Source of the DNA: Streptomyces sp. HNM0575
GTDB lineage: Bacteria > Actinomycetota > Actinomycetes > Streptomycetales > Streptomycetaceae
Assembly (NCBI RefSeq): GCF_012726265.1
Contig: NZ_JAASAG010000001.1
Span: 806,001 to 870,000 of the forward strand
Reading direction: 5' to 3'
Length of the DNA: 64,000 bases
Shown here piece by piece: positions 53,808-63,068 of this stretch. Position numbers and translations under genes: made by a program. The notes under the pieces were generated by a model. It did not search any database. It saw only the letters and a list, made by a program, of their open reading frames with translations, and was not told where the DNA came from. The first letter of the stretch is position 1. Each line of letters begins with the position of its first letter.

Positions 53808-54670
53808 AAGCTGTGCCGTTCCTCCGGGAAGCCGCCCGTGATCACGTCCTCCGCGAACGCCTTCGCGGCGTCGCCGAGCGTCTCGCGCAGCTGCGCGTAC
53901 TGCTTGACGAAGCTCGGCATGCGCCCCGCCGTCATCCCCGCCATGTCCGTCCACACCAGCACCTGCGCGTCGGTGTCCGCTCCGGCGCCGATGCCGACGG
54001 TGGGGATGTGCAGCGAGCGCGTGACCTCGGCGGCCAGCTCCGCGGGCACCGCCTCCAGCACGACCGCGAACGCCCCTGCGTCCTGAACGGACTTGGCGTC
54101 CCGCAGCAGTTGCTGTGCCGCCTCCTCGCCGCGGCCCTGCACCCGGTAGCCCATCGCGTGCACCGACTGAGGGGTGAGCCCGACATGGGCCATGACCGGG
54201 ATGCCCGACTGCACCATCAGCTCGATCTGGTGCGCCGAGCGCTCGCCGCCTTCCAGCTTCACCGCGCCCGCCCCGGCCTCCTTCACCAGCCGGGTGGCGC
54301 TGCGCAGTGCCTGCACGGGCCCTTCCTGATACGTGCCGAAGGGGAGGTCCGCGACGATCAGGGCGCGCTTGGTGCCCCGTACGACCGCGGCCGCGAGCAT
54401 GGTCATCTCGTCCAGGGTGACCGGCACGGTGGTCTCGTAGCCGAGGTGGCAGTTGCCCATGGAGTCGCCGACGAGCATGACGGGGATGCCCGCCTCGTCG
54501 AAGACGGAGGCCGTCATCGCGTCGTAGGCGGTGAGCATCGGCCAGCGCTCACCCCGCTCCTTGGCGGCTCCTAGATCGCGGACGGTGACGCGTCGGTTGC
54601 GTACACCGCCGTAGAGGGCCCCGGGCTGCTTTCCGGAGGGCCCGTCCTGTTTCTGCGCAGCATCAGACAT
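53801..54670 (-). CDS. panB: 3-methyl-2-oxobutanoate hydroxymethyltransferase (ketopantoate hydroxymethyltransferase)
   Basis: 289 residues from ATG 54670, with AGGAGCG eight bases upstream. Hallmarks: [45 protein letters not shown] (metal-binding Asp), [38 protein letters not shown], catalytic Glu in [10 protein letters not shown], and [24 protein letters not shown]. Adds a hydroxymethyl group from methylene-THF to ketoisovalerate in pantothenate (CoA) synthesis. Its stop lies inside the heptamer array. It diverges from an MFS exporter behind a palindromic operator. Confidence 0.96.
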   Translation of the reverse strand: MSDAAQKQDGPSGKQPGALYGGVRNRRVTVRDLGAAKERGERWPMLTAYDAMTASVFDEAGIPVMLVGDSMGNCHLGYETTVPVTLDEMTMLAAAVVRGTKRALIVADLPFGTYQEGPVQALRSATRLVKEAGAGAVKLEGGERSAHQIELMVQSGIPVMAHVGLTPQSVHAMGYRVQGRGEEAAQQLLRDAKSVQDAGAFAVVLEAVPAELAAEVTRSLHIPTVGIGAGADTDAQVLVWTDMAGMTAGRMPSFVKQYAQLRETLGDAAKAFAEDVITGGFPEERHSFA

Positions 54671-54884
54671 GGCTGAACGCTCCTGTGTGTTCGTCGTCTC
54701 GAGGCGCCCTGACGGCGTCCCCGGATACGTCCCCATGGCTTCGCATGGGGAGACCCCTCCATGCTGGCACGGTGCCGGTGGTCTGAGGAAGGGAGACGAC
54801 GGGCCCGGAGGTCCGGGGCCCGGGCCTCCGGCGCGGGTACGGGCGGCCGGGGGTCCAGGGGCCGCCTGGCGGGGCCCGTCCCTG

Positions 54885-54920
54885 CCATTTCGATACGAGA
54901 CGGCCTCGTATCGGAAATGG
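54885..54920 (+). promoter_or_regulatory. Long palindromic operator before an MFS exporter
   Basis: Core arms gatacgag (54892-54899) and ctcgtatc (54905-54912) are perfect and five bases apart. The symmetry extends outward as ccattt / aaatgg with a one-base offset. It ends 15 bases before the exporter ATG (54936) and overlaps the likely promoter. The size and symmetry are typical of a TetR-family operator, and a TetR gene lies downstream of the exporter on the same strand. Confidence 0.82.
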
Positions 54921-54935
54921 GGTAGGCTGCGGCTC

Positions 54936-56531
54936 ATGAGTTCTTCCGTGTCCGAAACCGTGCACCGGCGGCGCTGGGTGATCCTGGGCGTTCTGATGCT
55001 CAGCCTGCTGATCGTCGTGCTGGACAACTCGATCCTGAACGTGGCGATGAAGACCATCGCCCAGCCCGCGCCGACCGGACTCGGCGCCGCGCAGAGCGAG
55101 TTGGAGTGGTCGATCAACTCCTACACGCTCGTCTTCGCCGGACTCCTGTTCACCGCGGGCCTGCTGGGCGACCGGCTCGGGCGCAGGCGCGTGCTCCTCT
55201 TCGGCCTCGTCGTCTTCGGACTGGGCTCCGTCTTCGCGGCGCTCGCCACGTCGCCGGGCCAACTCATCGCCTTCCGGGCCGTGATGGGCCTGGGCGGCGC
55301 CTTCGTCATGCCGTCGACGCTGGCGATCCTGATGAACGTCTTCGAACGGGACGAGCAGCCCAAGGCCATCGGCATCTGGGCGGGCGGCGTCGGCCTCGGC
55401 ATAGCCATCGGCCCGATCACCGGCGGCGCGCTCCTGGAGCACTTCTGGTGGGGCTCGGTCTTCCTGGTGAACGTCCCGATCGTGCTCGTGGCGCTGGCCG
55501 CGATGGTGCTGCTCGTGCCCGACTCCCGCGACCCGGCCCCCGGGCGGCTGGACCCGCTGGGCGTGCTGCTGTCCGTCGCCGGTCTGGTGCTGCTGGTCTA
55601 CGGGATCATCAAGGGCGGACAGCTCGCGGACTTCACCGACCCCGAGGTGCTGCTGACCGGGGGCGGAGGCGTGGCCGTGCTGGCCTGCTTCGTGATCCAC
55701 GAGCGGCGCAGCGACCATCCCGCCATCGACGTCACGTACTTCAAGAACCCCGCGTTCTCCGCGGCCGTCGCCGCGATCGCCCTGGTCTTCTTCGCGCTGA
55801 TGGGCGTGACCTTCTTCGCCGTGTTCTACATGCAGAGCGTGCGCGGCTTCTCCGCGCTGGAGGCGGGGCTGCTGATGGTGCCGCTCGCGCTCGCGCAGCT
55901 GATCTTCGCGCCGCGTGCGCGGCTGGTCGTCGACCGGTTCGGCGCGAAGGCGGTATGCGCGGCGGGAATGGTGCTGGTGGGCGCGGGGATGGCGGCGTTC
56001 CTGCTCTTCGGCCGTACGACGCCGATCTGGACGCTGGAGATCGTCTTCTTCGTGCAGGGCACGGCGATGGCGCACATCATGCCGCCCGCCACCGTGTCGA
56101 TCATGCAGTCGCTGCCCCGTGAGAAGGCGGGCTCCGGCTCCGCGGTCAACAACACCTTCCGGCAGGTCGGCGGGGCCATGGGCGTGGCCGTCCTCGGCTC
56201 GCTGCTCTCCGCGCGCTACCGGGAGGGCGTCGAGGGCAGGCTGGCGCAGCTGCCGCTGCCCGAGGGCGCGCGGCACGCCGCGGGGGAGTCGATCGAGGCG
56301 ACCCTCGGGCTGGCGGCCCGACTCGGGCCCGCGGGACGGCAGTTGGTGGGCCCCGCCAAGGACGCCTTCATCGACGCGATGCATGTCACCGTGCTCGGCT
56401 CGGCGGCGGTCGCGCTGCTGGGGGCGGTGGTGGTGGGCGTATGGCTGCCCGGCAAGGCGAAGACGGGCGCGGGGCCGGCGGGTCCGCCGGAGCAGGACGT
56501 CGTGAAACCGCCCGTGGGGGCCGGTCGTTGA
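54936..56531 (+). CDS. MFS drug exporter, DHA2 (EmrB/QacA) family
   Basis: 531 residues from ATG 54936. Fourteen-helix family features: [32 protein letters not shown] (helix 1), [38 protein letters not shown] (motif A), [53 protein letters not shown], and the late [26 protein letters not shown]. Proton-driven efflux of antibiotics or cationic drugs is the family role. Expression is probably held off by the TetR protein encoded downstream acting at the palindrome just before the start. Confidence 0.93.
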   Translation: MSSSVSETVHRRRWVILGVLMLSLLIVVLDNSILNVAMKTIAQPAPTGLGAAQSELEWSINSYTLVFAGLLFTAGLLGDRLGRRRVLLFGLVVFGLGSVFAALATSPGQLIAFRAVMGLGGAFVMPSTLAILMNVFERDEQPKAIGIWAGGVGLGIAIGPITGGALLEHFWWGSVFLVNVPIVLVALAAMVLLVPDSRDPAPGRLDPLGVLLSVAGLVLLVYGIIKGGQLADFTDPEVLLTGGGGVAVLACFVIHERRSDHPAIDVTYFKNPAFSAAVAAIALVFFALMGVTFFAVFYMQSVRGFSALEAGLLMVPLALAQLIFAPRARLVVDRFGAKAVCAAGMVLVGAGMAAFLLFGRTTPIWTLEIVFFVQGTAMAHIMPPATVSIMQSLPREKAGSGSAVNNTFRQVGGAMGVAVLGSLLSARYREGVEGRLAQLPLPEGARHAAGESIEATLGLAARLGPAGRQLVGPAKDAFIDAMHVTVLGSAAVALLGAVVVGVWLPGKAKTGAGPAGPPEQDVVKPPVGAGR

Positions 56532-56575
56532 CCGGAGACCGGGGTCGTGGGACGGAGGCGTCCTGGCGGCATCCG

Positions 56576-56835
56576 GACCGTACGGATCCGGACGTACGGG
56601 CCGGGGCGTACGGGATCCGCTCGTACGGGATCCGGCCGTACGGACCGGGGGCGTACGGGATCCGGCCGAGCGGACCGGGGGCGTACGGGATCCGGCCGAG
56701 CGGACCGGGGGCGTACGGGATCCGGCCGAGCGGACCGGGGGCGTACGGGATCCGCTCGTACGGGATCCGCTCGTACGGGCCGCGGGTGAGCGGAATCCGG
56801 CCGGGGGCGATCCGGCCGAGCGGGATCCGGCCCCG
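56576..56835. repeat. 30-bp tandem array between exporter and TetR genes
   Basis: Three identical 30-bp units start at 56641, 56671 and 56701 (each starts cggaccgggggcgtacggga and ends tccggccgag), with partial copies and cgtacgggatccg pieces on both sides. In one plus-strand frame it reads GAYGIRPSGP repeats, and that frame stays open to the TetR gene; the minus strand reads GRIPYAPGPL repeats. No ribosome site supports either. It lies in the 674-base gap 56532-57205; 56836-57205 holds Arg/Pro-coding GC-rich DNA without a recognised element. Confidence 0.88.
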
Positions 56836-57205
56836 GGCGGCCGGGCGCCGGGGTTCGCGCGGGTGCCGCGCGTCCGCCGAAGCAGGGCCGGAAGCACGGG
56901 GGAGCCGAAGGGAGGACCGTGACAGAATCGGGCGGCCCGCGGGGCGCCGCGGAGCGGGCCGGTACTCCGCCTCGGACTCCGACACGGCCTGTCGCGGCGG
57001 CAGTTGGGCCCTTCCGGCCCGCGCGGCCCGAGGCCGAGTTCGCGTGGCCCGAGGCCACGGGAGTCACCACGGGCGTAACCACGGGCGGCCGGTCCCGTGC
57101 CCCGGCGCGGCCCCTGACCGGGCCCCCGGAACCGCGGCCCCCGACCCGGGCCGCCGACCCTGCGGCACGCCCCACGAGGGCGGCCCGCGAAGGAGGAGCG
57201 CCAGG

Positions 57206-57832
57206 ATGAACCCGAGGCCGGCGGAGCCCGAGGACGCGGTATCGCCCGCGCGGCGCGGCCGCCCGCGCAGCGAGGCCGTGGAGCAGGCCATCATCGAGGG
57301 GGCGCTCCGCCTGCTCGAAGAGGGCACGTCCATCGACGCCCTCTCGGTGGAGCGGGTCGCGCGCGTCGCGGGCGTCGGCAAGGCGACCGTCTACCGCCGC
57401 TGGCCCGGCGGCAAGGACGAGATGCTGCTCGCGGTGGTCAAGGCGCTGGAGGAGCCGCCGGCCGAGCCGTCCGGGGAGTCCGTGCGGGACGACCTCGTCA
57501 CGCTCCTGGAGTGGCACAGGCGGGTGGGCATGGCCAAGCGCCAGTCGGCCGTGCTGCGGACCATGACGAGCCATGTGAAGAGCCACCCGGAGCTGTGGCG
57601 GCAGTACCACGACAACGTGATCAAGGCCCGCCGGGAGATGCTGCACTGCGTGCTGCGGCGCGGTGTCGCCGGCGGCGAACTCCGCGGCGATCTCGATGTG
57701 GAGCTGCTGGGCGAGCTGTTCACCGGACCGATGCTCGTCCGCACCGTGCTGCACGAGGACAAGGACCTGCCGCCGGGCCTTCCGGAGCAGATCGTCGACT
57801 CCGTGCTCGACGGGGTGCGCGCCCGCGGCTGA
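57206..57832 (+). CDS. TetR-family repressor
   Basis: 208 residues from ATG 57206, with aaggaggag upstream. Helix-turn-helix: RGRPRSEAVEQAIIEGALRLLEEGTSIDALSVERVARVAGVGKATVYRRWPGGKDEMLLAVVKAL. The C-terminal half is the TetR_C ligand-binding type (SVRDDLVTLLEWHRRVGMAKRQSAVLRTMTSHVKSHPELWRQYHDNVIKARREMLHCVLRRGVAGGELRGDLDVELLGELFTGPML). Probable regulator of the upstream MFS exporter through the palindrome at 54885-54920. The same frame is open for more than 700 bases upstream across the 30-bp array, so an automatic caller might extend the start wrongly. Confidence 0.9.
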   Translation: MNPRPAEPEDAVSPARRGRPRSEAVEQAIIEGALRLLEEGTSIDALSVERVARVAGVGKATVYRRWPGGKDEMLLAVVKALEEPPAEPSGESVRDDLVTLLEWHRRVGMAKRQSAVLRTMTSHVKSHPELWRQYHDNVIKARREMLHCVLRRGVAGGELRGDLDVELLGELFTGPMLVRTVLHEDKDLPPGLPEQIVDSVLDGVRARG

Positions 57833-58058
57833 GCCCCGTCCGCGCCGCCGCCCGTGTGCGTCTTCCGTCACAGCCGCCCGCCGGCCGGCGCAGCCAGGAA
57901 CCTCACCTGCCTGGGTGTTCGTCCTGCTCGACACATGGGAACCCCCCAAGACACCCGGGCGGTAAGGGTGGTTGTGCGGGACATTCGTCGTACGGAAAGT
58001 CCCCGTTCCGGATCACCTATCGTTCGACAAGCACCAGCGAGGCGAGTGAGGACAGCCG

Positions 58059-59099
58059 ATGGCACGCGCGTACATGTCGGAAGCCGCGAAGACTTCGGGC
58101 GAGTGGCACGGGGCCGGATCCCGCACTCGCCGGGAAGGCGGTCGCGTGCCCCGGATGTTCGCGGGCTGGGGCGGACCCGGCGCGTGGCGGCGCGGCTGGT
58201 TCCTCGCCCTGCTGGCGGTGCTGCTGGGGCTCGCGCTGTTCTGGCACTCCGAGATCCCCAACGCCGTGGGCAACCTCGGCTCGCTGTGGGAGACCTTCCT
58301 GCCGTGGGGCGGCGTGCTCGTTCCCGTGCTGGCGCTGCTGGCGCTGCTGCGCCGGTCCGTGCTGACGCTGGTGGCGCTGCTGCTGCCGGTCCTGGTGTGG
58401 CTCAACCTCTTCGGCAGCCAGCTGACCAGCAAGTCCGGCACGGGCGGCGATCTGACCGTCGTCACGCACAACGTCAACGCCGAGAACCCCGACCCGGCGC
58501 GCACCGCACGTGAACTCTCCGGCTCCGGCGCGGACATCGTCGCCCTGGAGGAGGTCGCGGGCGGGCAGGCCGCGAGCTACGACAAGGGCCTGGCGGCGGC
58601 GTACCCGCACCACAAGCGGGTCGGCACGGTCGGCGTGTGGAGCAAGTACCCGATGCGGGACATGGGGACCGTCGACATCAAGATGGGCTGGCCGCGGGCG
58701 ATGCGCGCCACGGTCGCCACACCGAAGGGCGACGTGGCGGTGTACGCGGCCCATCTTCCGTCCGTACGCCTCCAGTTCGCGTCGGGCTTCACGGCGGGCC
58801 AGCGGGACGACAGCGCGCAGGCGCTGGGCAGGGCCATAGAGCAGGACCGTACGGAGAAGAAGGTGCTGCTCGGCGACCTCAACGGCACCATGAACGACCG
58901 CGCGCTCGCGCCCGTCACCTCCCAGATGCGCTCCACGCAGGGCGCCGCCGGGGACGGCCCCGGGTTCAGCTGGCCCGCGTCGTTCCCGACGACCCGCATC
59001 GACCAGATCATGGTCAAGGGCATGGAGCCGGTCTCGTCGTGGTCCCTGCCGTCGACGGGCAGCGACCACTTGCCGGTGGCGGCGCGCATCGACTTCTGA
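58059..59099 (+). CDS. Membrane-anchored endonuclease/exonuclease/phosphatase family protein
   Basis: 346 residues from ATG 58059 (tgagga upstream; ATG 58074 also possible). Three membrane segments near the N-terminus (WFLALLAVLLGLALFWHS, LPWGGVLVPVLALLALLRR, VLTLVALLLPVLVWLNLFG) place the catalytic domain outside the cytoplasm or in the periplasm-like space. The EEP domain follows: LTVVTHNVNAENPDPARTARELSGSGADIVALEEV, YAAHLPSVRL, LLGDLNGTMNDRAL, FPTTRIDQIMV and the terminal SDHLPVAARIDF with Asn, Glu, Asp and His catalytic residues. Substrate (nucleic acid, lipid or inositol phosphate) is not predictable. Confidence 0.9.
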   Translation: MARAYMSEAAKTSGEWHGAGSRTRREGGRVPRMFAGWGGPGAWRRGWFLALLAVLLGLALFWHSEIPNAVGNLGSLWETFLPWGGVLVPVLALLALLRRSVLTLVALLLPVLVWLNLFGSQLTSKSGTGGDLTVVTHNVNAENPDPARTARELSGSGADIVALEEVAGGQAASYDKGLAAAYPHHKRVGTVGVWSKYPMRDMGTVDIKMGWPRAMRATVATPKGDVAVYAAHLPSVRLQFASGFTAGQRDDSAQALGRAIEQDRTEKKVLLGDLNGTMNDRALAPVTSQMRSTQGAAGDGPGFSWPASFPTTRIDQIMVKGMEPVSSWSLPSTGSDHLPVAARIDF

Positions 59100-59499
59100 G
59101 GCCGCCCGTGAGTACGTGAACGGGGCCCGGGCGCCCGGGTGTCGGGGCTGCGGCCCGGGTGTCGGGGCTGCGCCCGAGGCACGGGAGGCCCCCGGGGTCG
59201 CCGTTCCCGGCGTTCGGAACTCTTCGCCGGCACGGCGGTCCGCCGCGGTCCGCCGTGCTCCGTGGCGCGAATCACGCCGCTTTCGACGGCCTGTTGCCGT
59301 CCTGAAACACGGATGTCGTCCGCGGCGGTCCGGCGTCTGAGAGACTTTGTTCAGTCCGAGAACATAAGAAGCCGTGTCAGTGCGCCGAACGCCTCAGCAG
59401 GGCCACCACCGCGCACGCCGAGCACGCACCTCCCCTGAACCTCTTGCCGACGCCTTGATCGACCCTGCGGTCGACCCTGCCCTGAAAGGTTTCCCGCCC
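59100..59499. other. Gene-free stretch with two small hairpins
   Basis: 400 bases between the EEP protein and the next MFS gene. Hairpins: cacggcgg...ccgccgtg (59231-59257) and gacggc-ctgtt-gccgtc (59285-59301); either could terminate the upstream transcript. gaccctgcggtcgaccctgccctg at 59461-59484 is a short direct repeat. An upstream GTG (59374) keeps the MFS frame open but gives a poor N-terminus. Confidence 0.5.
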
Positions 59500-60720
59500 A
59501 TGCCTCTGGCCTTGCTCGCCCTGGCGATCAGCGCCTTCGGAATAGGCACCACCGAGTTCGTGATGATGGGTCTGCTGCCCGACGTCGCGGCCGACATGGG
59601 GACGTCCGTGCCCACCGCCGGATACCTCGTCTCCGCGTACGCCATCGGCGTCGTCATCGGCGCACCCCTGCTCACCGCCGTCGGCGCCCGCACACCGCGC
59701 AAGCGGATGCTGGTGCTGCTCATGGGCCTGTTCACGGTCGGCAATCTCGCTTCCGCGCTCGCGCCCGGCTACGGCTGGCTGCTCGCGGGGCGTGTGCTGT
59801 CCGGACTGCCGCACGGAGCGTTCTTCGGAGTCGGCGCCGTCGTCGCCGCACGCCTGGTGACGGAGGACCGCCGGGCCCGCGCCGTCGCCACGATGTTCCT
59901 CGGGCTGACCGTCGCCAACATCGTCGGCGTGCCCGCCGGAACCGCCATCGGCCAGGCACTCGGCTGGCGCGCCACCTTCCTCCTCGTCGGCGCCATCGGC
60001 GTGATCGCCATGGCGAGCCTCGCGGCGCTCGTTCCGCACCTGCCGGTGGAGCACCAGCGCGGAGTCGGCCACGAGGTCCGCGCGCTCGGCCACCGCCAGG
60101 TCGTACTCGGGCTGCTCACCGCGGTGTTCGGCTTCGGCGGCGTCTTCGCCGTCTACAGCTACCTGGCCTCGATCATGACGAAGGTCACCGGTCTCGCCGA
60201 GTCGTCCCTGACGATCGTGCTGGCGCTGTTCGGCATCGGCATGACGCTGGGCGCACTGGTGGCGGGGCCGCTCACCGACCGCGCGCTGCGGCCCACCCTC
60301 TACGGAGGGCTCGGCTCGCTCGCCGCCGCGATGCTCGTCTTCCACGCCGTCGTCGACATCAAGTGGGCGGCGATGACGATGGTCGTGGTGCTCGGCGGAC
60401 TCGGCTTCATGACGACCACGCCGCTCCAGATGCTGATCATGCAGAAGGCCCGGCACGCGCCGACGCTGGCCTCCGCGGGCAACCAGTCCGCGTTCAACCT
60501 GGCCAACGCGGGCGGCGCCTGGCTCGGCGGCGTCGCCGTCGCGGCGGGCTGGGGCTGGCGCTCGCCCATGCTCGTGGGCGTGGTGCTGGCACTCGCCGGG
60601 CTCGGCATCGCGCTGCTGGCCGGTGCGCTGGATCGCGGTACGCCGTCGCGCTCGCGGATCGTCGCCCGCGGCGTGCCCCGGCTGCGCCGGGCGCGGGCCG
60701 CGGAGAGCGTCTCCGGGTGA
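59500..60720 (+). CDS. MFS transporter, AraJ/sugar-efflux-like (DHA1, 12 helices)
   Basis: 406 residues from ATG 59500, with gaaagg upstream. MPLALLALAISAFGIGTTEFVMMGLLPDVAADMGTSVPTAGYLVSAYAIGVVIGAPLLTAVGARTPRKRMLVLLMGLFTVGNLASALAPGYGWLLAGRVLSGLPHGAFFGVGAVVAARLV is the AraJ-type start, with motif A as GARTPRKR, and GVPAGTAIGQALGWRATFLLVGAIG in helix 5. Members export arabinose-like sugars or drugs. Charged tail without motif. Followed by a repeat-rich non-coding region and convergent with nadE. Confidence 0.9.
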   Translation: MPLALLALAISAFGIGTTEFVMMGLLPDVAADMGTSVPTAGYLVSAYAIGVVIGAPLLTAVGARTPRKRMLVLLMGLFTVGNLASALAPGYGWLLAGRVLSGLPHGAFFGVGAVVAARLVTEDRRARAVATMFLGLTVANIVGVPAGTAIGQALGWRATFLLVGAIGVIAMASLAALVPHLPVEHQRGVGHEVRALGHRQVVLGLLTAVFGFGGVFAVYSYLASIMTKVTGLAESSLTIVLALFGIGMTLGALVAGPLTDRALRPTLYGGLGSLAAAMLVFHAVVDIKWAAMTMVVVLGGLGFMTTTPLQMLIMQKARHAPTLASAGNQSAFNLANAGGAWLGGVAVAAGWGWRSPMLVGVVLALAGLGIALLAGALDRGTPSRSRIVARGVPRLRRARAAESVSG

Positions 60721-60833
60721 CGGGCCGCGGGGCGGTGGCGCGCTCTGCGCTCCGCTCCGCGCCTCGTACGCGCATCGCGTACTGGTATCCCGTACTCGTG
60801 CTCACGGGCCCGCGCTCCGGCGCGGGCCCGCGA

Positions 60834-61143
60834 ACGTCGGGACACCGGCGGCGAGCCGCGGCCACGACGGGCCTCCGCGGCCGCGCGATGCGCGATGCGC
60901 GATGCGCGATGCCGTGACCGGGCGGGGGTCGTCCCGGCGCCCGCCCGCACCGTCGGGACGCGGGTGGCGAGCCGCGGCTGCGACGGGCTTTCGCAGCCGC
61001 ACGATGTCGTGGCCGGGAGGGGCGCCCGTCCCGGCTTCACCGGTTCCGTCCCGGAGCCCGCTCCGGCTACGCCGGTTCCCGTCCCGGCCACACCGCTTCC
61101 GTCCCGGAGTCCGTTCCGGCTGCGCCGGTTCCCGTTTCGGGTG
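60834..61143. repeat. Nested duplications between MFS gene and nadE
   Basis: Three layers are visible in the 455-base gap 60721-61175: a ~110-bp imperfect duplication (gtcgggac..cggcgagccgcgg..cgacgggc..cgatg at about 60834 and 60952), a heptamer cgcgatg repeated four times (60884-60911), and a 53-bp duplication (61038-61090 and 61091-61143; caccg(g/c)ttccgtcccggag then ccggct.cgccggttcccgt). No reading frame looks genuine. Confidence 0.8.
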
Positions 61144-61146
61144 CCC

Positions 61147-61163
61147 GGGCGGCAAGGCCGCCC
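61147..61163 (-). terminator. nadE terminator hairpin
   Basis: gggcggc-aag-gccgccc is a perfect 7-bp stem 13 bases beyond the nadE stop codon; it follows the nested repeat region and could also stop transcripts from the opposite direction. Confidence 0.75.
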
Positions 61164-61175
61164 CCGCTGCACCGG

Positions 61176-62933
61176 CTAACGGCCGTTCTCCCGCCAGCGG
61201 TTGGTGATCGGCAGCCTGCGGTCCTTGCCGAAGCCCTTGGCGGAGATCTTCGTGCCCGGCGGATACTGGCGGCGCTTGTACTCCGCGGCGTCCGTCATGC
61301 GCAGCACGCGGCCGACGACCTCCGGGTCGAAGCCGCGCTCGACGATGCCCTCGCGGCCGACGTCCCCGTCCACGTACAGCTTCAGGATGCGGTCCAGTAC
61401 GCCGTAGTCGGGGAGGGAGTCGGTGTCGACCTGCCCGGGGCGCAGCTCCGCGCTCGGCGGCTTGGCGATGCTGTTCTCCGGGATGGGCGGCGTCTTGCCG
61501 CGCTCCTCCGCGGCGCGGTTGCGCCACTTCGCGAGGCGGAAGACGTTGGTCTTGTAGACGTCCTTGATGGGTCCGTACGCGCCGACCGAGTCGCCGTAGA
61601 GCGTCGAATAGCCGCACGCCAGCTCGGACTTGTTGCCCGGCGCGAGCACGATGTGGCCCTCCTGGTTGGAGATGCCCATCAGCGTGACGCCGCGCAGCCG
61701 GGACTGGAGGTTCTCCTCGGCGACGCCCGTGAGCTCCAGGCCGTCGAGGAAGGCGTCGAACATCGGCCCGATCGGCACGCTGCGGTAGTCGAGGCCCGTG
61801 CGGTGCGCCAGCTCGGCCGCGTCGTCGCGGGAGTGCTGCGAGGAGTAGCGCGAGGGCATCGAGACGGCGTGCACGTTGGAGGGCCCCAGCGCGTCGCAGG
61901 CGATCGAGGCGACGAGCGCCGAGTCGATCCCGCCGGAGAGGCCGATCAGCACGGAGCGGAAGCCGTTCTTCGAGACGTAGGCGCGCAGGCCCGTGACGAG
62001 CGCCGTGTAGATCTCCTCGTCGTCCTCCATGCGCGGGGCCTCGCTGCCGTGGGCGTCCGGCTCGTAGGGCGCCACAGGCGTCTCGGAGAGCACCACGTGC
62101 TCCACGCTCAGCCCGTCGTCGACCGATCCCGAGGGCGGCTTCGCCGCGGCGGCCGGCAGCTCCAGGTCGAGCACCACGCAGCACTCCTCGAACTGCGGTG
62201 CGCGCGCGACGACTTCGCCGTCCGGGCCGACGACGATCGAGTCGCCGTCGAAGACCAGCTCGTCCTGGCCGCCCATCATCGCGAGATACGCGGTGGTGCA
62301 GCCGGCCTCCTGGGCGCGCTTGCGCACGAGTTCGAGCCTCGTGTCGTCCTTGTCGCGCTCGTACGGCGAGGCGTTGACGGACAGCAGCAGTCCGGCGCCG
62401 GCGGTGCGCGTCGCGGGCACCCGGCCGCCGTTCTGCCACAGGTCCTCGCAGATGGCGAGCGCGACGTCGACGCCGTGCACCCGCACCACCGGAAGCGTCT
62501 GGCCCGGCACGAAGTAGCGGAACTCGTCGAAGACGCCGTAGTTGGGCAGATGGTGCTTGGCGAAGGTCAGCGCCACCTCGCCCCCGTGCAGTACGGCCGC
62601 GGCGTTCTGCGGGGCGCCCGCGGGGCTGCCGAGGGCGGCCCGCGCGTGCTCGGCGTGGTCGAGATAGCCGACGACGACCGGGACTTCGCCCAGGCCCTCG
62701 TCGGAGAGCCGGCGGGCGAGCGAGCGCAGCGCGGCGCGGCTGGCGTGCACGAACGAGCCGCGAAGCGCCAGGTCCTCCACGGGATAGCCGGTCAGCATCA
62801 TCTCGGGGAACGCCACGAGATGCGCTCCCCGCCCGGCCGAGTGGCGGGTCCACCGCAGGACCGCTTCGGCGTTGGCTTCGAGGTCGCCGACGGTCGAGTC
62901 GATCTGATTCAGGGCGAGGCGTAGTTGAGGCAC
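61176..62933 (-). CDS. nadE: Glutamine-dependent NAD+ synthetase
   Basis: 585 residues from GTG 62933, which gives the exact family start PQLRLALNQIDSTVGDLEANA. N-terminal glutaminase (nitrilase fold) with catalytic E44 (FPEMMLTGY), K126 (FAKHHLPNYGVFDEFRYF) and C162 (AICEDLWQNGG). C-terminal synthetase with the ATP-binding SGGIDS (333-338), SMPSRYSSQHS, NEVGHIVL-type block as NQEGHIVLAPGNKSELACGYSTLYGDSVGAYGPIKDVYKTNVFRLA, and KISAKGFGKDRRLPITNRW. Converts deamido-NAD+ to NAD+ using glutamine. No strong ribosome site precedes the GTG, so a leaderless or near-leaderless transcript is possible. Confidence 0.96.
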   Translation of the reverse strand: MPQLRLALNQIDSTVGDLEANAEAVLRWTRHSAGRGAHLVAFPEMMLTGYPVEDLALRGSFVHASRAALRSLARRLSDEGLGEVPVVVGYLDHAEHARAALGSPAGAPQNAAAVLHGGEVALTFAKHHLPNYGVFDEFRYFVPGQTLPVVRVHGVDVALAICEDLWQNGGRVPATRTAGAGLLLSVNASPYERDKDDTRLELVRKRAQEAGCTTAYLAMMGGQDELVFDGDSIVVGPDGEVVARAPQFEECCVVLDLELPAAAAKPPSGSVDDGLSVEHVVLSETPVAPYEPDAHGSEAPRMEDDEEIYTALVTGLRAYVSKNGFRSVLIGLSGGIDSALVASIACDALGPSNVHAVSMPSRYSSQHSRDDAAELAHRTGLDYRSVPIGPMFDAFLDGLELTGVAEENLQSRLRGVTLMGISNQEGHIVLAPGNKSELACGYSTLYGDSVGAYGPIKDVYKTNVFRLAKWRNRAAEERGKTPPIPENSIAKPPSAELRPGQVDTDSLPDYGVLDRILKLYVDGDVGREGIVERGFDPEVVGRVLRMTDAAEYKRRQYPPGTKISAKGFGKDRRLPITNRWRENGR

Positions 62934-63022
62934 GCGGTCAACTGTAATCGTCTCTCTGACACGATGCGGCGGGGTGTGCCCAGTGGGAGGTCACGGCCGC
63001 GGAACCGGCAGTTCCGGGCGGT

Positions 63023-63043
63023 TTGTGATGTTGTCCATCACAA
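63023..63043. promoter_or_regulatory. Perfect 8-5-8 palindrome upstream of a regulator gene
   Basis: ttgtgatg (63023-63030), spacer ttgtc, catcacaa (63036-63043). AT-rich compared with its surroundings. It lies in the 263-base gap between nadE (-) and the TrmB/LuxR-type regulator (+), about 155 bases before the regulator start and 90 bases before the nadE start. Autoregulation or another dimeric repressor is possible. Confidence 0.75.
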
Positions 63044-63046
63044 GGT

Positions 63047-63068
63047 GTTCACGCTAACTTCACAACCG
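63047..63068 (+). promoter_or_regulatory. PHO-box-like direct repeat
   Basis: gttcacgctaa followed directly by cttcacaaccg: two 11-base units sharing TTCAC in the register of streptomycete PhoP boxes (GTTCACC-type, four-base spacer). It abuts the palindrome at 63023-63043. PhoP binding is only inferred. Confidence 0.45.

Noticed and set aside
53500..53810. CRISPR array at the heptamer repeats
   Set aside because: Units are 7 bp and contiguous with no spacers, and no cas genes are present.
56576..56835. CRISPR or integron-like repeat array
   Set aside because: 30-bp units are directly adjacent without unique spacers; no cas or integrase genes.
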